Position numbers and translations under genes: made by a program. This document shows positions 57,217 through 64,000 of a stretch of 64,000 nucleotides of DNA, piece after piece; position 1 is the stretch's first letter; the number at the start of each line of letters is the position of its first letter. This DNA is from Desertibacillus haloalkaliphilus (GTDB lineage Bacteria > Bacillota > Bacilli > Bacillales > KJ1-10-99). The notes below the pieces were generated by a model, which was not told the origin of the DNA, made no database searches, and saw only the letters and a list, made by a program, of their open reading frames with translations. The DNA lies in assembly GCF_019039105.1 (NCBI RefSeq), contig NZ_JAHPIV010000008.1:62001-126000 (forward strand), read 5' to 3'.

Positions 57217-59577
57217 ATGATGGGAAAGACAAAACATTCTGGACCAATAAAAATGGATAAATCATTAAAGCCTTCATTATGGGCAGGAATGATGCCAATG
57301 GGGTTAGGTAAAATTAAACCTAAGCATATACGTGACACGATGAAGGTGGCTTGGGATAACAAGGATAACCTTGGCTACGCAACACGTATTATTACTCAAG
57401 GAGCTTGCGATGGGTGTGCCTTAGGTGTATCGGGCTTATATGACCAAACATTAAAAGGGCCACACCTTTGTACGACTCGGTTAAATGTATTACGCTTAAA
57501 TACGATGCCAGCAATGAAGGAAGAAGTTGTTCATGCAGATATAGATGAACTGCGCCAATACTCTAGTGCTGAATTACGCAAATTAGGACGCATCCCATAT
57601 CCACTCATTCGTAGACCTGGAGAAAGAAACTTCTCACGCATTGGGTGGGACGAAGCGATGGATATGATTGCAAATAAAATGAAACAATTAGACCCGAAGC
57701 AATACTCTTTTTTCCTCACTTCAAGAGGAATCACGAATGAATCTTATTACGTAGCCTCAAAGGTTGCTAGGTTCCTAGGAACGAACAATATTGATAATGC
57801 TTCAAGAATTTGCCACTCTCCTTCTAAAACAGCATTAAAGCGCTCATTAGGTATCGGGGCATCAAGTGCCAATTATAAAGATTGGATCGGCAGTGACGTT
57901 CTCGTATTTTGGGGATCAGTAGCAGCAAATAACCAACCTGTATCAACAAAATATATGCTTGCCGCTAAAAAAGCAGGCACAAAAATTATTTGTATTAACC
58001 CATACCGCGAACCCGCTATGGAGAAATATTGGATTCCATCCGTTGCTGAATCTGCTCTCTTTGGAACAAAATTAGCAGACGATTTCTACCAAGTAAACAT
58101 CGGTGGAGATATTGCTTTTATGCATGGAATAATGAAGCACTGGTTTGCGATGGAAGAAGTAGAACATGGATCTGCAATTGATCATACATTTATAAACGAA
58201 CACGTCAATGGCTATGAGCAATTAAAAGAGAAAGTCGCTGAGCAATCTTGGGATCAAATAATTGAATCTTCAGGTGTAAGCAAAGAAAGGATTATTGAAC
58301 TTGCAGAACTTTTGGCTAAATCAAAATCAGGTGTATTTATTTGGTCATTAGGTTTGACGATGCATACCTTTGCATCTGACAACATTTCTCAAGTTGCAAA
58401 CCTTGCTCTTCTTAAAGGTTTCCTAGGCCGAAAGAATTGCGGTGTGATGCCAATCCGTGGACATTCAAGTGTTCAAGGGAGTGGCGAAATGGGGGCAGAT
58501 CCGTTTGTCCTTCCGGGTGGTGACTTTGAGCCTAATAACATTGAGCGCATCGAAAAGATTTGGGATTTTGAAATTCCAAAGTGGCAAGGTGATGTGTTAG
58601 GTGTTTCTTTAGAAAACATCCTCCTACCTGAAGATCATGAACGAAAAATTAAATTGTACTACTTGTCAGGCGGTAACTTTTTAGAAACGATGCCAGATCC
58701 AAAATTCGTTGAAAAAGCATTATCGGAACTTGACATTCGAGTACATCAAGATATTATTTTCAACACATCAACACTTGTAGATGCAAAAGAAGCAGTGATT
58801 GTCCTTCCAGCTAAAACGCGTTACGAGCAAGACGGCGGCGGTACATCAACCTCAACAGAGCGTATGGTTTACTTTTCTCCAGAAATAGAAGGGAACCGTC
58901 AAATGGTCGAAGAAGCACGTGCCGAGTGGAAAATTTATATTGATTTATCAAAGCGTGTGAAGCCTGAGCAAGCTCATTTAATCGACTTTAAAGATGGGCA
59001 AGCGATTCGAGATGAAATTGCGATTGCAAATCCAAATTACGATGGAATTCAGTATCTAAAAAACAAAGGAGATGTCTTCCAGTGGGGCGGCGCTTGGTTA
59101 TGTGAAGGCGGCGTTTGTCCGACTCCTGATGGAAAAGGCAACTTAATCCCTGTAGATATTCCAAATTTAAATAAACAAGCAGGTGATTTCTACGTAACAA
59201 CTAGACGTGGAAAACAATTTAATTCAATGGTATATAAAGAAACGGATCCGTTTAATGAAGCGAGTCGTTACGATGTACTTATCAATGCTGAAGATGCTAA
59301 AAATCTAAGCATTGCAGAAAATGAAGCAATCGTCGTTTATAATCAACACGGTGTATTCACAGGAAAAGCTAAATTTATTGATATCACTAAAGGGAATATT
59401 GAGCTTCATTTTCCAGAAGGTAACTTCCTACTTCCAAAAGGAGTTTACGAGGAATTGGCTAAAATACCAAGTTATAATGTTGCCGTTAAAGTCGAAAAAG
59501 CAGAACGCTTTAACGCTCGTAAAGATACGAAATACCTTGAAAAGCGAATTGATGACCTAGAGTTAGAAGCACAGTAA
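57217..59577 (+). CDS. FdhF/YdeP-family molybdopterin oxidoreductase
   Basis: Putative formate dehydrogenase, 786 aa, cytoplasmic (no twin-arginine signal). Near the N-terminus C64-x-x-C67 and C85 may hold an iron-sulfur cluster; only three cysteines are in this area. NASRICHSPSKTALKRSLG matches the active-site region of E. coli FdhF, where selenocysteine is replaced by C199 here. The Moco-binding parts (GSVAANNQP, GHSSVQGSGEMGADPF, PAKTRYEQDGG) and the C-terminal domain follow. Expression is probably controlled by leader RNA 2. The substrate may be formate, based on fdhD and the transporter nearby. Confidence 0.88.
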   Translation: MMGKTKHSGPIKMDKSLKPSLWAGMMPMGLGKIKPKHIRDTMKVAWDNKDNLGYATRIITQGACDGCALGVSGLYDQTLKGPHLCTTRLNVLRLNTMPAMKEEVVHADIDELRQYSSAELRKLGRIPYPLIRRPGERNFSRIGWDEAMDMIANKMKQLDPKQYSFFLTSRGITNESYYVASKVARFLGTNNIDNASRICHSPSKTALKRSLGIGASSANYKDWIGSDVLVFWGSVAANNQPVSTKYMLAAKKAGTKIICINPYREPAMEKYWIPSVAESALFGTKLADDFYQVNIGGDIAFMHGIMKHWFAMEEVEHGSAIDHTFINEHVNGYEQLKEKVAEQSWDQIIESSGVSKERIIELAELLAKSKSGVFIWSLGLTMHTFASDNISQVANLALLKGFLGRKNCGVMPIRGHSSVQGSGEMGADPFVLPGGDFEPNNIERIEKIWDFEIPKWQGDVLGVSLENILLPEDHERKIKLYYLSGGNFLETMPDPKFVEKALSELDIRVHQDIIFNTSTLVDAKEAVIVLPAKTRYEQDGGGTSTSTERMVYFSPEIEGNRQMVEEARAEWKIYIDLSKRVKPEQAHLIDFKDGQAIRDEIAIANPNYDGIQYLKNKGDVFQWGGAWLCEGGVCPTPDGKGNLIPVDIPNLNKQAGDFYVTTRRGKQFNSMVYKETDPFNEASRYDVLINAEDAKNLSIAENEAIVVYNQHGVFTGKAKFIDITKGNIELHFPEGNFLLPKGVYEELAKIPSYNVAVKVEKAERFNARKDTKYLEKRIDDLELEAQ

Positions 59578-59629
59578 AATTAAGCAACGCTATTTAACTT
59601 TAAAAGAATGCTATTCTTAGCATGTAGAT

Positions 59630-59660
59630 GAGGGTATCCTAAATGGATACCCTCTTTTTT
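59630..59660 (+). terminator. Terminator of the formate operon
   Basis: GAGGGTATCC pairs perfectly with GGATACCCTC, followed by TTTTTT. It lies 52 bases after the oxidoreductase stop. Confidence 0.92.
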
Positions 59661-59684
59661 CAACTATCTATTATAAAGGAAACA

Positions 59685-59717
59685 ACAAGAATTAGAGCTA
59701 AATCATCTAATTCTTGT
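59685..59717 (-). terminator. Hairpin, possible end of the pyr operon
   Basis: ACAAGAATTAGA pairs perfectly with TCTAATTCTTGT (12 bp, 9-base loop). The minus-strand T run is weak (TTGTTGTTTCC). It lies after the decayed gene downstream of pyrE. Confidence 0.6.
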
Positions 59718-59775
59718 TCATGATCTATATAATCATATGCAGATGACAAGCGTCACCGACGAAAAAGTTAGTTTT

Positions 59776-60000
59776 TCACTCTTCTGTAGGAGCCGAAAAT
59801 ATTGTCGGCACGCTTTCAATCGTCCCTTTTGAATAGTCGACTCCACTGGCATGCTATGCCTCATCAATTCATCTTACTAACAAACGACCTGTCGCTTCCT
59901 TCAACTGATTATGAATCGTACCTAACCAACTCGTTTGTGCCATCCCATCAAAAAAGTGAACAAGCTCATCAAAATCTTCAACCTTCATTTTACGTATCAT
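59776..60000 (-). pseudogene. Decayed small gene downstream of pyrE
   Basis: A minus-strand frame of 75 codons starts MIRKMKVEDFDELVHFFDGM with an AAGGA site, 12 bases after the pyrE stop. It has TGA at codon 44 (59869-59871) and TAG at codon 49, yet protein-like sequence continues in the same frame (ASGVDYSKGTIESVPTIFSA) to a stop at 59776. Either it is a 43-aa gene or, more likely, a broken 74-aa gene. I do not recognise the family. Confidence 0.5.
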
Positions 60001-60012
60001 ATCATCCTTTTT

Positions 60013-60641
60013 TTAATCATTCATCCAATTACTAGAAGAGGGATTTTCACGCCATTTCTTAAGCTTTGATAATTCTAGATCTGTAATTTCTTGACGTTCT
60101 AATGAGACTGTCAAGAGTGTATCATAATCAGTTATTGTTTCAAATGGTAGCTTCTCATCAGCTAACTGCTCTTTAGCTTTTTCAAGACCATATGTAAAGA
60201 TTGCTACAACCCCAATCACCTCAGCACCAATTTCTCTTAATGCTTCAGCCGCTGTGATCACACTTCCTCCAGTTGAGATTAAATCTTCAACAACGACGAC
60301 CTTTTGTCCTCCTCTTACTACACCTTCAATTTGGTTCCCTTTACCATGCCCTTTTGATTTGCTACGTACATATACCATTGGTAGATCCATACGTTCACTC
60401 ACCCAAGCAGCATGAGGTATGCCTGCTGTTGCAGTCCCTGCAACAACTTCCACTTGAGGATAATGCTCTCGAATTAACTCTTCAAGCCCACGAGCCACTT
60501 GACGACGAACCTCAGGATAGGAAAGAGTAAGACGATTATCACAATAAATTGGGGATTTGATTCCTGAGCTCCATGTAAAAGGCTCATTCGGACGAAGCGT
60601 GACAGCTTCAATTTCTAGTAAGTGATTTGCGATTTGTTTTT

Positions 60642-60645
<4 letters not shown>
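60013..60645 (-). CDS. pyrE: Orotate phosphoribosyltransferase
   Basis: Joins orotate to PRPP to make OMP. The 210-aa protein has the PRPP site [14 protein letters not shown] and [24 protein letters not shown]. The start [15 protein letters not shown] at 60645 has GGGAGTG upstream. It overlaps pyrF by 4 bases. Confidence 0.98.
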
Positions 60646-63036
<2,391 letters not shown>

Positions 63037-63052
63037 TTCGATTGGAGCCCCC

Positions 63053-64000
63053 TTAATTCATTTGTGGCATACGCTCAGATGCAAACGTAATAAGTTCTAA
63101 TACGCGTAACAGCGCTTCAGCTGTATCCATAGACGTCAAACAAACGACTTCGTTTTCCACCGATTCACGACGAATGCGGAAGCCATCACGAGCTGGCTGT
63201 TTTCCTTTTGTTAACGTATTGATCACATATTGAGCCTCACCTTGACGGATGACATCAAGCAAATGTGGCTTTTGGTCACCGATTTTGTTTACAACTGTTA
63301 CCGGAATATTTTCTTGCTGAATGAGTTTTGCTGTTCCTTCCGTTGCTAAAATATCATAGCCGATGCGATGGAACCTGCGGACAAGAGCCATCGCTTCCTG
63401 TTTGTCCTTATTAGCGACTGTAAACAACACTGAACCAAATGTTGGAATCTTCATTCCTGATGCGATGAGGCCTTTATACAGCGCTTTTTCTAGCGAATAA
63501 TCTCGACCCATCACTTCTCCTGTTGATTTCATCTCAGGTCCAAGGGTAATGTCCACTCTTCTGAGCTTAGCAAATGAAAAGACCGGAACTTTTACAGAAA
63601 CTTCTTCAGGTTCAGGGTGGTAGCCTGTTTCATAGCCTAAGCTTGGTAACTTCTTCCCAAGGATCGCCTTCGTTGCTAAATTCGCCATCGGAACTCCTGT
63701 AATTTTGCTTAAGAAAGGCACCGTTCGACTTGAACGTGGGTTTACCTCTAGTACATAAACTTCATCGTCATGAAGGACAAATTGAATATTTAATAATCCA
63801 ACAATGTTTAAGCCCCTTGCAAGTTTAATGGTACGTTCAATAATTTTTTGTTTTGTCGTTTCATTGATGGTTTGCGTCGGGTAAACGGCAATCGAATCGC
63901 CTGAGTGAACACCCGCCCGCTCAATATGTTCCATAATCCCTGGTACATACACATTTTCACCATCAGAAATTGCATCGACTTCGATTTCTTTACCGAACAA
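63053..64000 (-). CDS. carB: Carbamoyl-phosphate synthase large subunit, C-terminal part (partial)
   Basis: The last 315 residues of CarB; the gene runs off the right edge. It begins inside the second ATP-grasp domain ([17 protein letters not shown]) and ends with the MGS-like allosteric domain ([32 protein letters not shown]). It precedes pyrK in the pyrimidine operon. The attenuators of that operon would lie outside this window. An arginine-pathway CarB is less likely given the pyr context. Confidence 0.97.
   Translation of the reverse strand: MFGKEIEVDAISDGENVYVPGIMEHIERAGVHSGDSIAVYPTQTINETTKQKIIERTIKLARGLNIVGLLNIQFVLHDDEVYVLEVNPRSSRTVPFLSKITGVPMANLATKAILGKKLPSLGYETGYHPEPEEVSVKVPVFSFAKLRRVDITLGPEMKSTGEVMGRDYSLEKALYKGLIASGMKIPTFGSVLFTVANKDKQEAMALVRRFHRIGYDILATEGTAKLIQQENIPVTVVNKIGDQKPHLLDVIRQGEAQYVINTLTKGKQPARDGFRIRRESVENEVVCLTSMDTAEALLRVLELITFASERMPQMN

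Overview
The window is a 64-kb stretch of chromosome from a spore-forming, low-to-moderate G+C Bacillota, most like an alkaliphilic relative of Bacillus. The evidence is gene order: from hslU to gmk and beyond it follows the Bacillus subtilis ylo/ylq core region almost gene by gene. It also carries spoVM, an alpha/beta-SASP-like gene, remA, prkC/prpC and fapR. Almost all genes lie on the minus strand. Plus-strand genes are a DUF1128 gene, rpmB, rqcH and the formate cluster.

Layout, low to high coordinate. 1-4.7 kb: hslU (partial), hslV, xerC and topA, with a decayed trmFO between xerC and topA. 4.8-12.5 kb: dprA, sucD-sucC, a block with an unknown 93-aa gene, a SASP-like gene and the YlqH/YlqG pair, then rnhB and rbgA. 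12.5-24 kb: export, ribosome and chromosome genes (lepB, rplS, trmD, rimM, ylqD, khpA, rpsP, ffh, ylxM, ftsY, smc, rnc). 24-33 kb: fatty-acid and phospholipid genes (acpP, fabG, fabD, plsX, fapR), recG, then a DegV protein next to a FakA-type kinase, and yloU. 33-48 kb: rpmB, spoVM, rpe, rsgA, prkC, prpC, rlmN, rsmB, fmt, priA, coaBC, rpoZ, gmk, remA and yloC. 48-53 kb: a P-type calcium-type ATPase and rqcH. 53-59.6 kb: an accessory formate/molybdenum-cofactor island, with moaA and fdhD on minus and, divergently, an oxalate/formate-type MFS transporter, an MpsC/DUF2294-like protein and an FdhF/YdeP-type molybdopterin oxidoreductase. 60-64 kb: the 3' end of the pyrimidine operon (carB partial, pyrK, pyrD, pyrF, pyrE) and a small decayed gene after pyrE.

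The strongest unexplained signal is in the formate island. The regions before the MFS transporter and before the oxidoreductase each hold the same RNA architecture: two stem-loops with a shared apical motif (AG, CG-rich pentaloop or tetraloop, CTG), a fixed ACCT-N6-GTTGG segment, CTAAC closing the second stem, and a strong intrinsic terminator starting at the very next base. The stems differ in sequence but keep pairing. I do not recognise this as a known riboswitch or antiterminator target. Other points are a trmFO pseudogene, a roughly 100-bp hairpin-forming dispersed repeat (two copies plus a diverged third core), a pure CTT microsatellite that gives FtsY a C-terminal poly-Glu tail, a FliK-like/FlhB-C-like gene pair, and a palindromic operator-like site at the sucC promoter.
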